Source: Dyella silvatica
GTDB taxonomy: Bacteria; Pseudomonadota; Gammaproteobacteria; Xanthomonadales; Rhodanobacteraceae
Assembly (NCBI RefSeq): GCF_026283955.1
Contig: NZ_JAPDPE010000032.1
Span: 1 to 42,228, forward strand
Reading direction: 5' to 3'
Length of the DNA: 42,228 nucleotides
Below are positions 26,702 to 34,955 of the stretch, one piece after another (within the stretch, counting starts at the first letter, position 1; every line of letters starts with the position of its first letter). The notes beneath the pieces were generated by a model. The model was given only the letters and a program-made list of their open reading frames with translations, ran no database searches and had not been told where the DNA came from. Both the position numbers and the translations under genes were made by a program.

Positions 26702-28137
26702 AGTACCTGGCCTGGATGCACGGTGTTGTCTTTGATGTGGTTCCAGCTACGCAGCTGGGCCACGTCCACGGAATGCTTCTTGGCAATCGAATACAGGGTT
26801 TCGCCATTGCCGACCTTGTAAGTCTTGGCCGTGGCGGCGGCCACCGGCTTGCTCGGCTTACTGGCGGGCTCCGCGGCGGCGACCTTGCTGCTCTGCTTGG
26901 CCGCCTTGCCGGTGCTTTCCTTGCTGATGTCTTCTTTGGCCGGCGCCGGCTTGTTGCTGGCCAGTTTGCCGTAGCTGACATAGACGTCGCTGGTGACCTT
27001 GGCGAAATCGGCACCGTGGGCCGATGCATTGCTTACCGTGATCGCGTCGCCATGCACACCCTTGAGGCTGGCTGGTGCGCTCGATTCCACGCTGCCGGTG
27101 ACGCCAGCCAACTGCGGCTCATCCTTCTTGGCATTGCGTGCTTCCAGCGCCTGTTTGGCCTGCTGGGTGAGTGCCGAGGTTGGTGCCACCGCCGAACGGG
27201 CTGCCAGCGTCGCGCCAGGAGCGGCGAGCGGGGTTTCGGTGCCACTGCTCGGGCGTGCGCCCACTTCGGCAAGAATCTTGGCGCGGCGCGAGCTGTCCAT
27301 TGCCACCAATGCCTCGCCGTCGGCGTACGGACCCAGCTCATGCGAGCGCAGCACCGACTTCACCGTATCGCTGGTGACGAAGTCGACGAAGGCCTTGGTA
27401 TCGGCGGCTTTCGGGCTATTGGCATTAGTTACCAGGTACAGCGGGGTAAACAGCGAATAGGCGCCGCTGCTGATGGTTGCGCTGCTTGGTGCAACGTCAT
27501 CGATCTTGAGGATTTTTACCTTGCGGTTGTTATGCACGCCGGCCAGGGTGGTCGCGCCCAGCGACTTGGAGTCCAGCGCCACGGCTTCTTCCAGCTTGGC
27601 CGTATTCACGTACAAGCGAGGTGCGGCCACCGGCTGGTTGCCACGACCGAACAGTAGGCGGCGCAAGCTGTGTTCCACGCCGTCACCGGGGCTGGCCACG
27701 GCGTATACGTTGATCAGCTCGTCCTTGCCGCCGAGGTCTTTCCAGTTGGTGATCTTGCCGTAGTAGATATCGTGCAGCTGGCTCAGCGTCAGGCTGTTGA
27801 CCGGATTGGACGGGTAGGTGATCACCACCAGCGCATCCCAGGCCACCGGCGTGAACTCTAGGCCGCTTTCGCTGCCGCCGGCGCTGCCGCGTGCGCTGCC
27901 GGCGAGGTCGGCGGTGCCGCTGGCGACCGCTTCCAGGCCCGAGGCGGTATTGAACGATTGCAGTTCAATCTTGCCCTTGCCGGACTTCTCCCAGGCCTTG
28001 GCCACATCGACAACCACGCCGCGTGCGGTGGTGACATCGCCGCGCCATACCAGGGTGGGCCCGGCCGCCATGGCAACGGTCGTGACGCAGGTGCCGATCA
28101 AGGCAAAAGAAAGAAGGCGAGCAAGGCGGAAGGACAT
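26683..28137 (-). CDS. PstS-like phosphate-binding domain fused to C-terminal LysM
   Basis: An exported protein of 484 residues. After a signal peptide (LLSFALIGTCVTTVAMAA) comes a PstS-like periplasmic-binding domain at about residues 26-290, with LVWRGDVTTARGVVVDVAKAWE, SGTADLAGSARGS, LTLSQLHDIYYGKITNWKDLGG and a C-terminal KAFVDFVTSDTVKSVL. A long Ala/Lys/Ser-rich linker follows, ending in one LysM domain (TYKVGNGETLYSIAKKH through GQVLRV, about 438-484) that should bind peptidoglycan. There are no pstC, pstA or pstB genes nearby, so it may be a wall-bound phosphate-binding or sensing protein rather than a transporter subunit. The ATG at 28137 places the signal peptide correctly; an earlier frame from 28224 adds 29 residues. 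Confidence 0.85.
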   Translation of the reverse strand: MSFRLARLLSFALIGTCVTTVAMAAGPTLVWRGDVTTARGVVVDVAKAWEKSGKGKIELQSFNTASGLEAVASGTADLAGSARGSAGGSESGLEFTPVAWDALVVITYPSNPVNSLTLSQLHDIYYGKITNWKDLGGKDELINVYAVASPGDGVEHSLRRLLFGRGNQPVAAPRLYVNTAKLEEAVALDSKSLGATTLAGVHNNRKVKILKIDDVAPSSATISSGAYSLFTPLYLVTNANSPKAADTKAFVDFVTSDTVKSVLRSHELGPYADGEALVAMDSSRRAKILAEVGARPSSGTETPLAAPGATLAARSAVAPTSALTQQAKQALEARNAKKDEPQLAGVTGSVESSAPASLKGVHGDAITVSNASAHGADFAKVTSDVYVSYGKLASNKPAPAKEDISKESTGKAAKQSSKVAAAEPASKPSKPVAAATAKTYKVGNGETLYSIAKKHSVDVAQLRSWNHIKDNTVHPGQVLRVSAR

Positions 28138-28332
28138 GGTGTTGGGAAATCCAGGGCGAAGTGATGGCGATCGCATGCAGCCATCCGAAGCGTGCAAGCA
28201 GGTGACGAAGATTCGGTATTTCAACTGCCTACGAGCAAAACATCAAGCACGGCTGCAGATTTGCGTTTAAGTAATGATTGACGGTGAAGAACTGGGCGGC
28301 CAGGTCCGGGTCGTTTCGTAAGCCCCCTGCGC

Positions 28333-29718
28333 TTACTGCAGATCCACGTAGCGAAGCCCACCGTCTCCGGCCACGATCAACACCAGTTGGCGTGGATTGA
28401 CGCCGGCGAGGCGTTGTAGCACACGCAGGCTAGGGATGCGTAAATTGCCCACCGCGACCACGATGTCATTCGCCTGCAAGCCTGCTTTGGCCGCTCGGCT
28501 GCCCGCATTGACGCCGCTTACCGTGACACCGGTAATGCCTTGGCCGCGCTGGTTTTGTGGCAGCTCACTAAAGGTAACGCCGGCCAGGCGCTGATCCAGT
28601 TTGCCGCCGTCGAGCGTGGCTAGTTTCTCCGCTGCCAGAGTGGCGCGTACTTCGCGGCTATTACCGCCGCGCATGACGCTTAAGCTGACGGTGCTGCCGA
28701 CCGGCAACAGGCCCTCGGCGTTGCGTAGATCCTGCGGGCTGCGCAGCGGTTTGCCGTCGACCGCTGTCAGCACGTCGCCCACTTGCACTTCAGCTCTACC
28801 GGCGGGCGAGTCGGGCTGTACTTGCGTCACCACCACGCCGTTGCTGCTTTTCAGGCCAAGTGCCTGCGCAATGCTCGGCGTAATGTCCTGCGTTTCCAGC
28901 CCCAGGTTGCCGCGGCTGACCTTGCCATGCGCAACCAGCTGCTGCATCACCTCAAGGGTGAGGTTGCTGGGGATGGCAAAGCCGATGCCGACGTTGCCGC
29001 CCGACGGCGAGAAGATCATGGTATTGATGCCCACCAGTTCGCCGCGCAAATTCACCAGCGCGCCGCCGGAGTTGCCGGGGTTGATCGAGGCATCCGTCTG
29101 AATAAAGTTTTGAAAGCCCGAGCCACCCAGGCCCGAACGGCTCAATGCCGAGACAATGCCCGACGTCACCGTTTGCCCCAGGCCGAAGGGGTCACCCACC
29201 GCCACCACGAAATCACCGACGCGCAGCTTGGCCGAATCGGCCAGCGGCAGCGCCTGCAAGTTGCTCGCTTGAATTTGTACGACGGCAACATCGGTATCGG
29301 GGTCGGTGCCGATCAACTTGCCCTTGACGTCGCGGCCGTCCTGCAAGGTCACCGTGATGTCATCGGCACCGCCCACCACATGGTTATTCGTCAGCACATA
29401 ACCCTTGGCCGCATCGACGATCACGCCCGAGCCGAGACTTTGCGAGATGCGTTCGCGTGGCTGCCCGCGCAGTCCAAAAAACTGGCGCATCATCGCGTCG
29501 TCGAAAAACGGATCGCGTACCCGCACACGCGTCTTGGTTGAAATATTCACCACCGCCGGCGTCACTTTTTCCAGCATCGGTGCCAGCGAAGGCAGCGGTT
29601 GACCATCCAGTGCAGGTGGCAAGGCGGCGTGCGCAACGATCGGCAAAGCCGTGCCAGACAAGCTGATTAACGCGGCGGCAAACCACGTAACAAGCCGATG
29701 GACGGGACGGACGTGCAT
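28333..29718 (-). CDS. degQ: Do-family periplasmic serine protease/chaperone (DegQ type)
   Basis: A periplasmic trypsin-like protease for misfolded envelope proteins, 461 residues. There is a signal peptide (LVTWFAAALISLSGTALPIVAHA), a protease domain with the triad His113 (LTNNHVVGGADD), Asp143 (GTDPDTDVAVVQ) and Ser217 (NPGNSGGALVNLRGE), then PDZ1 (GLKSSNGVVVTQVQPDSPAGRAEVQVGDVLTAVDG) and PDZ2 (GITGVTVSGVNAGSRAAKAGLQANDIVVAVG). The short Q-linker after the first strand and the length of about 455 favour DegQ over DegP. AAGGAG lies just before the ATG. It is divergent from nrdJa, with the control region shared between them. Confidence 0.92.
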   Translation of the reverse strand: MHVRPVHRLVTWFAAALISLSGTALPIVAHAALPPALDGQPLPSLAPMLEKVTPAVVNISTKTRVRVRDPFFDDAMMRQFFGLRGQPRERISQSLGSGVIVDAAKGYVLTNNHVVGGADDITVTLQDGRDVKGKLIGTDPDTDVAVVQIQASNLQALPLADSAKLRVGDFVVAVGDPFGLGQTVTSGIVSALSRSGLGGSGFQNFIQTDASINPGNSGGALVNLRGELVGINTMIFSPSGGNVGIGFAIPSNLTLEVMQQLVAHGKVSRGNLGLETQDITPSIAQALGLKSSNGVVVTQVQPDSPAGRAEVQVGDVLTAVDGKPLRSPQDLRNAEGLLPVGSTVSLSVMRGGNSREVRATLAAEKLATLDGGKLDQRLAGVTFSELPQNQRGQGITGVTVSGVNAGSRAAKAGLQANDIVVAVGNLRIPSLRVLQRLAGVNPRQLVLIVAGDGGLRYVDLQ

Positions 29719-29803
29719 AAGGGCTCCTTGACTGGATGGCAGCGGTAAAAACGAACGCGGGTTTGACTCATAACCTGCGTGACGGTTCCGTAGACAAAAA
29801 GAC

Positions 29804-29896
29804 TTTACATCGGGCGGGTGCGAGGGTAACTTTCAACTCCGTTCGCAACCACAATATCTTGTGTGTTGGTGCCAGGGTAAAACCCAAGTGTTGTTA
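29804..29896 (+). promoter_or_regulatory. nrdJa promoter with NrdR box
   Basis: A sigma70-like promoter reads TTTACA (29804-29809), a 17-base spacer and TAACTT (29827-29832). Downstream, CCACAATATCTTGTGT (29849-29864) fits the NrdR box consensus acaCwAtATaTwGtgt at 14 of 16 positions. A second, poor match (8 of 16) lies at 29881-29896, separated by 16 bases, which is the spacing usual for paired NrdR boxes. NrdR represses ribonucleotide reductase genes when dATP is plentiful. The rest of this 354-base divergent region holds a CGCC-TTCG-GGCG hairpin near 29960. I do not recognise a cobalamin riboswitch. Confidence 0.72.
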
Positions 29897-30072
29897 TTGG
29901 CGCCACGGTTGTAGGGAGCATTGTCGCAGTCCAGGCAAGGATTCAGGCAGGACGCCTTCGGGCGAACGGTTTGATAGCACTGGCTGCACGGGGGCCCCGT
30001 CGCGAATGGCTAAGCCGATCAGAATAAAAACCAACGGGGCCGTGAAGGCCATACCGAGAGGTCAGGAAGCCG

Positions 30073-32250
30073 ATGAGCATCGTGCGAGCACAAGCCGTGG
30101 GATCAAACAGTAATGGATCAGATGTAAGTCGCGATGCCGCTGCGGCGATTCCGTTGCAGCCAGCGTCCTATGACATCTGGGATAAAAAGTATCGTCTGAA
30201 AGCGAAGTCGGGCGAGCCGGTCGACGGCAGCGTCGATGAAACCTATCAGCGTGTCGCACGCGCGCTGTCCGAAGTCGAAGCCACGCCCGAACTGCGCGAA
30301 CACTGGTTCGAGCGTTTTCTGTGGGCGCTGCGCCGCGGTGCGATTCCCGCTGGCCGCATCACCTCCAACGCCGGCGCGCTGGCGCACAAGCCCGCCACCT
30401 CGACCATCAATTGCACCGTGTCCGGCACCATCCGCGACTCGATGGACGACATCCTCGAGAAAGTGCACGAGGCCGGCCTCACGCTGAAGGCCGGTTGCGG
30501 TATCGGCTACGAGTTCAGCACGCTGCGTCCGCGCGGTGCCTACGTCTCCGGCGCGGGTGCTTACACCAGCGGCCCACTGTCGTTCATGGATATCTACGAC
30601 AAGATGTGTTTCACCGTGTCGTCCGCTGGCGGTCGCCGCGGCGCGCAGATGGGCACCTTCGACGTCAGTCATCCCGATGTGAAAGAGTTCATCCGCGCCA
30701 AGCGCGAGGATGGCCGCCTGCGCCAGTTCAATCTGTCCCTGCTGATCACCGATGGCTTTATGCAGGCGGTGGAGCACGATCAGGATTGGCCGTTGGTGTT
30801 CCCGATCCATGTGAAAGAACAAGACGAGAACGACCTCACCGACGCAAGCAAAGTGGTGTGGCGCGAATGGCCCACCCACGAAAACTACGTCGGCCGCGAC
30901 GACGGCCTGGTCGCCTGCAAGATCTACGGTCAGATCCGTGCGCGCCATCTGTGGGACATGATCATGGTCTCCACCTATGACTACGCCGAGCCGGGCTTCA
31001 TCCTGATCGACAAGGTCAACGAGATGAATAACAACTGGTGGTGCGAGCACATTCGCGCCACCAACCCCTGCGGCGAGCAGCCGCTGCCGCCGTACGGCTC
31101 CTGCCTGCTGGGCTCGGTCAACCTCACCACCTTCGTGCGCGATCCGTTCGGCCCCAAGGCGCGTTTCGATTGGGACGAATACCGCGAGGTAGTGAAAATC
31201 TTCACCCGCATGCTCGACAACGTGGTCGAGATCAATGGCCTGCCGTTGCCGCAGCAGCGTGAAGAAATTCTCTCCAAGCGGCGCCACGGCATGGGCTTCC
31301 TCGGCCTGGGCACCACCCTGACCATGCTTAAGCACCGCTACGGCAGCGCCGAGTCGGTGGCCTTTACCGAAGATGTGTCACGTGAAATGGCCGTTGCCGG
31401 TTGGGAGGTCGCGCTTGACCTGGCCAAGGAAAAGGGCCCGGCACCGATCTTGCTGCGCGACTTCACCGTTACCGGCGACATGCTGCGCAAGCGCCCCGAA
31501 ATGGTCAGTGACGGCTACAGCGTCGGCGACACCATTCCCGGCCGCCTGCTGCACGCCAAGTACAGCCGTTACATGCAGCGTATCGCCAGCATCGCGCCCA
31601 ACCTGGTCGCCCAGCTCGCCGAGACCGGCGCACGCTTTACCCATCACAGCTCGATCGCCCCGACCGGCACCATTTCGCTGTCGCTGGCCAACAACGCCAG
31701 CAATGGCATCGAGCCCAGCTTTGCCCATCACTACTCGCGCAATGTGATTCGTGAAGGCCGCAAGACCAAAGAGAAGGTCGAGGTGTTCAGCTACGAGTTG
31801 CTCGCCTACCGCGCGCTGATCAATGCCGACGCCATGCCGTTCAGCACCGATACGCTGACCAAACTGCCGGACTACTTCGTCGCCGCCGACGACATCAGCC
31901 CGAAAGAGCATGTCGATATCCAGGCCGCGGCACAGTTGTGGGTCGATTCGTCCATCTCCAAAACGGCGAATGTACCCACCGACTACCCCTACGAAGATTT
32001 CAAAGACATCTACTTTTATGCCTATAAACAAGGCTTGAAAGGCTGCACGACGTTCCGTTTCAACCCCGCCGCATTTCAGGGCGTGTTGGTGAAAGAGTCC
32101 GACCTGGAAAGTACCCTCTACCGGTTCGAGCTAGAAGACGGTAGCGTTATCGAACTGAAAGGCAACGAAGAAGTGGAATACGATGGCGAGATGCACACCG
32201 CCGCCAATTTGTTCGATGCTTTGAAGGAAGGCTATTACGGTAAGTTCTAA
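30073..32250 (+). CDS. nrdJa: Adenosylcobalamin-dependent ribonucleotide reductase, catalytic subunit NrdJa
   Basis: The class II (B12-dependent) reductase that makes deoxyribonucleotides without oxygen dependence; 725 residues. It contains the substrate-reducing Cys in STINCTVSGT (Cys114), AGCGIGYEFSTLRPRGA, SSAGGRRGAQMGTFDVSHPD, the active-site loop NPCGEQPLPPYGSCLLGSVNL (Asn331, Cys333, Glu335), the APTGTISLSLANNASNGIEP segment, and KGCTTFRFNP near the end. The protein stops without the C-terminal TSCPD and Cys-pair module found in single-chain NrdJ; that module is the separate gene at 33193. The ATG at 30073 follows AGGAAG. This split matches NrdJa/NrdJb of Pseudomonas aeruginosa, except that here the halves are separated by a histone-like gene. 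Confidence 0.93.
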   Translation: MSIVRAQAVGSNSNGSDVSRDAAAAIPLQPASYDIWDKKYRLKAKSGEPVDGSVDETYQRVARALSEVEATPELREHWFERFLWALRRGAIPAGRITSNAGALAHKPATSTINCTVSGTIRDSMDDILEKVHEAGLTLKAGCGIGYEFSTLRPRGAYVSGAGAYTSGPLSFMDIYDKMCFTVSSAGGRRGAQMGTFDVSHPDVKEFIRAKREDGRLRQFNLSLLITDGFMQAVEHDQDWPLVFPIHVKEQDENDLTDASKVVWREWPTHENYVGRDDGLVACKIYGQIRARHLWDMIMVSTYDYAEPGFILIDKVNEMNNNWWCEHIRATNPCGEQPLPPYGSCLLGSVNLTTFVRDPFGPKARFDWDEYREVVKIFTRMLDNVVEINGLPLPQQREEILSKRRHGMGFLGLGTTLTMLKHRYGSAESVAFTEDVSREMAVAGWEVALDLAKEKGPAPILLRDFTVTGDMLRKRPEMVSDGYSVGDTIPGRLLHAKYSRYMQRIASIAPNLVAQLAETGARFTHHSSIAPTGTISLSLANNASNGIEPSFAHHYSRNVIREGRKTKEKVEVFSYELLAYRALINADAMPFSTDTLTKLPDYFVAADDISPKEHVDIQAAAQLWVDSSISKTANVPTDYPYEDFKDIYFYAYKQGLKGCTTFRFNPAAFQGVLVKESDLESTLYRFELEDGSVIELKGNEEVEYDGEMHTAANLFDALKEGYYGKF

Positions 32251-32362
32251 ATGTGCGGCGCATGCGTAGAATGGCTAACATTGAAGAGCTAGCAGTAAAC
32301 GCGTAAGCCTTGCGTAGAAGGTTCACGACAAATACCAAATCCATGTCGGAGGGGAACACAGT

Positions 32363-33103
32363 ATGTCCATTGATCTCGACTTTGAAGTACAAGAAAGCGT
32401 CATCACCATGCCACCGGAAGCGCCGCAGGTTGTTGAAGCCGTGAGCGAGCCCGCACCGGTTGCCGCACCCAAGAAAGCCGCCAAGCGCAAGCCGGCAGCG
32501 AAAAAGCCCGTAGCGAAGAAAGCCGAGGCGCCCAAGGTCGAAGCCGCTCCCGCTGCAGCGCCGAAGAAGGCTGCCGCCAAAAAGGCTGCTCCCAAGAAAG
32601 CCGCCAAGAAAGCTGCACCGGCCAAGAAAGCCGCTGCCGCCAAGAAAACCGCGAAGAAGGCTGCCGTGAAGAAGGCCGTCAAGAAAGTGGCCAAGAAAGC
32701 CGGCGCCGCTAAAAAGGCCGTGAAGAAAGCGGTCAAGAAGGTTGCCAAGAAGGTCGCAACCAAGAAAGTTGCTGCCAAGAAGGCGGTCAAGAAGGTCAGC
32801 GTAAAGAAGGCCGGCGCCGCCAAGAAAGCGGTGAAGAAGGCCGTCAAGAAAGTTGCCGGTAAGGCAAAGGTCGCCAAGAAAGCGGTGAAGAAAGCCGTTG
32901 CCAAGGTTGCCAAGAAGGCCGGCGCAAAGAAGGTCAGCAGCAAAAAGACGGCCCACAAGGCCGCACCAAAAAAGGCGGCAGTTAAAAAGTCCGCCAGCAA
33001 GAAAGTCGCCGCTAAGGCGATCAAGAGGTCCACTGCCAGCAAGAAGCTGAGCGTCAAGGCAACCCGTAAACCGGTTGCCAAGAAGGCCAGCCGTAAAAAG
33101 TAA
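32363..33103 (+). CDS. Histone H1-like Lys/Ala-rich DNA-binding protein
   Basis: A 246-residue, extremely basic, low-complexity protein. The first 35 residues are acidic (MSIDLDFEVQESV and following). The rest is built of irregular KKAxKKA, KKAVKKAVKKV and AAKKxx repeats like the C-terminal tail of eukaryotic histone H1 and bacterial AlgP-type proteins. Such tails bind and compact DNA without strong sequence preference. GGAGGGG at 32347-32353 supports the ATG at 32363. It lies 112 bases after nrdJa and is closed by a strong terminator, so it may be read from the nrdJ promoter. The repetitive codons make alleles of different length likely. Confidence 0.85.
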   Translation: MSIDLDFEVQESVITMPPEAPQVVEAVSEPAPVAAPKKAAKRKPAAKKPVAKKAEAPKVEAAPAAAPKKAAAKKAAPKKAAKKAAPAKKAAAAKKTAKKAAVKKAVKKVAKKAGAAKKAVKKAVKKVAKKVATKKVAAKKAVKKVSVKKAGAAKKAVKKAVKKVAGKAKVAKKAVKKAVAKVAKKAGAKKVSSKKTAHKAAPKKAAVKKSASKKVAAKAIKRSTASKKLSVKATRKPVAKKASRKK

Positions 33104-33113
33104 GTCGTTACCG

Positions 33114-33146
33114 ATCCGGCCCGGCCTTGTGCCGGGCCGGATTTTT
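33114..33146 (+). terminator. Strong intrinsic terminator after the histone-like gene
   Basis: ATCCGGCCCGGC (33114-33125), loop CTTGT, GCCGGGCCGGAT (33131-33142) is a perfect 12-bp GC stem followed by TTTTT. It stands between the two halves of the ribonucleotide reductase, 50 bases ahead of nrdJb, and would limit nrdJb to read-through or a promoter close by. Confidence 0.93.
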
Positions 33147-33192
33147 CATCCGCGCCGCGCGCCGCCAAAGCTCACCAGAAGAAGCACACACC

Positions 33193-33960
33193 ATGGCGAT
33201 CAAGATCGAAACCAAGATCAAGGGCTACCAAGTCGTCAAGCCCGAAGACAAGGCCGCGCCGGCCGCCGCCCCCGCCCAGCCGCCAGAGGCACCCAAGGCG
33301 GAAGTGATCCAGATGCACGAGAGCCTGGAGCGTCCCGAGACGCTGGTTGGCTCCACCTACAAGATCAAGTCGCCGCTGTTCGAGCACGCGTTGTACGTCA
33401 CCGTCAACGACATCGTGCTCAACGCCGGTACCCCGCACGAACAGCGCCGTCCCTTCGAGATCTTCATCAACTCGAAAAACATGGACCACTTCCAGTGGAT
33501 CGTGGCGCTTACCCGCATTCTCTCTGCCGTATTCCGCAAGGGCGGTGACGTTACCTTCATCGTCGAAGAGCTCAAGGCCGTATTCGACCCTCGCGGCGGC
33601 TACTTCAAGGCCGGCGGCATCTACATGCCCAGCATCGTGGCCGAGATCGGCGGGGTGATCGAGCAGCACATGAAGATGATCGGCCTCATCCACGACCCCG
33701 AGATGAGCGACTCCACCCGTGCCCTCATCGCCGAAAAGCGCGCCGCCTACGAGGCCGGCGCCGCCGCAAAAAAAAACTCTGAAATAAGCGCTGCCCCGGC
33801 GATAGCGGCGGTTCCAGCCGCTGCACCCGCTGCCGATAGCGCTGATTCCAACGGCTTCCCGCCCGGCGCCAGCCTTTGCCACAAGTGCAATACCAAGGCG
33901 CTGGTGCTGATGGACGGCTGCCAGACCTGCTTGAACTGCGGGTACAGTAAGTGCGGCTAA
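33193..33960 (+). CDS. nrdJb: NrdJb, C-terminal TSCPD/zinc-ribbon module of class II ribonucleotide reductase
   Basis: The detached C-terminal part of the B12-dependent reductase, 255 residues, needed to re-reduce the active site of NrdJa. After an Ala/Pro-rich N-terminus, residues about 50-180 form the reductase C-terminal domain (GSTYKIKSPLFEHALYVTVNDI, RPFEIFINSKNMDHFQWIVALTRILSAVFRKGGD, FDPRGGYFKAGG, MPSIVAEIGGVIEQHM). An Ala-rich linker leads to CHKC (229, 232), CQTC (243, 246), Cys249 and Cys254, a zinc-ribbon with the terminal redox Cys pair. The linker codons GCA-AAA-AAA-AAC contain an A9 run and a -1 slippery heptamer at 33771-33777. P. aeruginosa NrdJb is a comparable separate protein. 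The ATG at 33193 starts the conserved part; no strong Shine-Dalgarno is seen. Confidence 0.88.
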   Translation: MAIKIETKIKGYQVVKPEDKAAPAAAPAQPPEAPKAEVIQMHESLERPETLVGSTYKIKSPLFEHALYVTVNDIVLNAGTPHEQRRPFEIFINSKNMDHFQWIVALTRILSAVFRKGGDVTFIVEELKAVFDPRGGYFKAGGIYMPSIVAEIGGVIEQHMKMIGLIHDPEMSDSTRALIAEKRAAYEAGAAAKKNSEISAAPAIAAVPAAAPAADSADSNGFPPGASLCHKCNTKALVLMDGCQTCLNCGYSKCG

Positions 33961-34151
33961 GGGTACCGGTGGTGCAGAGGTCAAAAGGCCTTGGACCAGT
34001 CACGCGGCTCTGCGGCTGACTCACGCTGCGGCGGATGGCAGGAGTTGCTGCCGCGGTCTCTATGCCGGCATTGCTGAGCTCCATCCGCAACGCCGAATGT
34101 TATAGAGCTACCCGGCTTGCTCTCTATCGCTGCATCGTGAGCTTTTCGGCA
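33961..34151. other. Intergenic region after nrdJb
   Basis: This stretch, between nrdJb and the remnant frame of the following minus-strand gene, holds no frame with convincing composition, no terminator with a T-run and no recognisable RNA. It marks the change from housekeeping genes to an accessory segment of small unknown genes. Confidence 0.4.
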
Positions 34152-34295
34152 TCAGCCAGCGGGCTTATCTGACGTCCGAACTGAGAATGTGACAGTGACA
34201 TCCGGGTTGACGATGGTCTCCCCGGTGGACGTGAGTTGGTATTCGCCTGGACTTGCCGCGTAGATTGATCTTGTATCGGGCGATATTTCTCCAGA
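34152..34295 (-). pseudogene. In-frame continuation beyond the stop of the 146-residue gene
   Basis: Directly after the TAA at 34296-34298 of the minus-strand gene upstream, the same frame stays open for 47 codons to a TGA at 34152-34154. It encodes a protein-like tail (SGEISPDTRSIYAASPG, then a beta-strand-like NPDVTVTFSVRTSDKP). This may be the former C-terminus of that gene, cut off by a nonsense mutation, or chance. The TAA is supported by only one reading of the sequence. Confidence 0.3.
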
Positions 34296-34736
34296 TTACG
34301 GCGCTGGCGGCGGCATAAAGGGCCCCAGCACGCTGGTGCCGCAATAAGGGCAAGGTTGACCCGGCTTGCATATCGCAGAAGATGATAGCCCGCGAATGGG
34401 CAGCCGGCATTGCACGCAGAGGAATTCGTTGACCAGGCTTCTGTCGCCGGCGGGCACATACCTAACGCCCAGCTCGTCAAACTCAATGACCCACCATTGA
34501 GCATCGTGGTCGTACTGGGCGGTTCCGTGTCCCTCGAGATCTTCCTCATCGTCTGACCAGTCCACGGCGATCAGCGGTAAACCCTCACGCAGTATCAGGC
34601 CCGCATTGGCAAGGTCGCGAAGAGAGCCCCAAGTGTCCAATACAACGGCAAGTCGTTGAGGGTTTCTGGGGCCATCAACCAGCCCGTTAAAGTCGGCATA
34701 GATGCGTGTTGCTGGCATGGGGGTATTGTCATTCAT
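34296..34736 (-). CDS. Uncharacterised protein with C-terminal zinc ribbon
   Basis: A 146-residue protein I do not recognise. The first two thirds look globular and acidic, with ADFNGLVDG, LVVLDTWGSL-like and VDWSDDEEDLEGHG segments and an Asp/Glu-rich middle. The C-terminal 45 residues form a probable zinc ribbon: CVQC, about 20 residues later CPYCG, with a further Cys between (ICKPGQPCPYCG). The Asp-rich middle resembles small bacterial proteins that sense or bind partners, but I assign no function. An internal Met seven residues in is an alternative start. It stands alone on the minus strand; the frame continues past its stop codon. Confidence 0.6.
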   Translation of the reverse strand: MNDNTPMPATRIYADFNGLVDGPRNPQRLAVVLDTWGSLRDLANAGLILREGLPLIAVDWSDDEEDLEGHGTAQYDHDAQWWVIEFDELGVRYVPAGDRSLVNEFLCVQCRLPIRGLSSSAICKPGQPCPYCGTSVLGPFMPPPAP

Positions 34737-34955
34737 GGCGTGGTGCCTTTGACCTTGGAAGATAGCAAACGATCTCCAGGTTATGAGGCAGATTGTTGGT
34801 GTTATTTAAACGGATGTCGTATTTGGCTTTAATGGCCGCCATTCCTTGGCGAATAAAAAAGCTTCGTTTTGATATCGCCTTTCATCATCTTGCCGCCGAT
34901 CGACAGGGGAGTAGTATCGCCGGCCGGGGGGAGTATCCACGGGAGGGGGAAACCT

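Noticed and set aside
29865-30072. Possible cobalamin riboswitch upstream of the B12-dependent reductase
   Set aside because: I looked for the B12-box and the conserved junctions and could not find them; the only structures are short local hairpins.
32460-33100. Repeated units resembling a CRISPR or tandem repeat array
   Set aside because: The repetition comes from Lys/Ala codons of a histone H1-like protein, is irregular, and has no spacers.
32323-33168. Long minus-strand frame opposite the histone-like gene
   Set aside because: It is the complement of AAG/GCC-rich repeats, giving a Leu/Phe/Ala low-complexity shadow; the plus-strand gene has the ribosome binding site and terminator.
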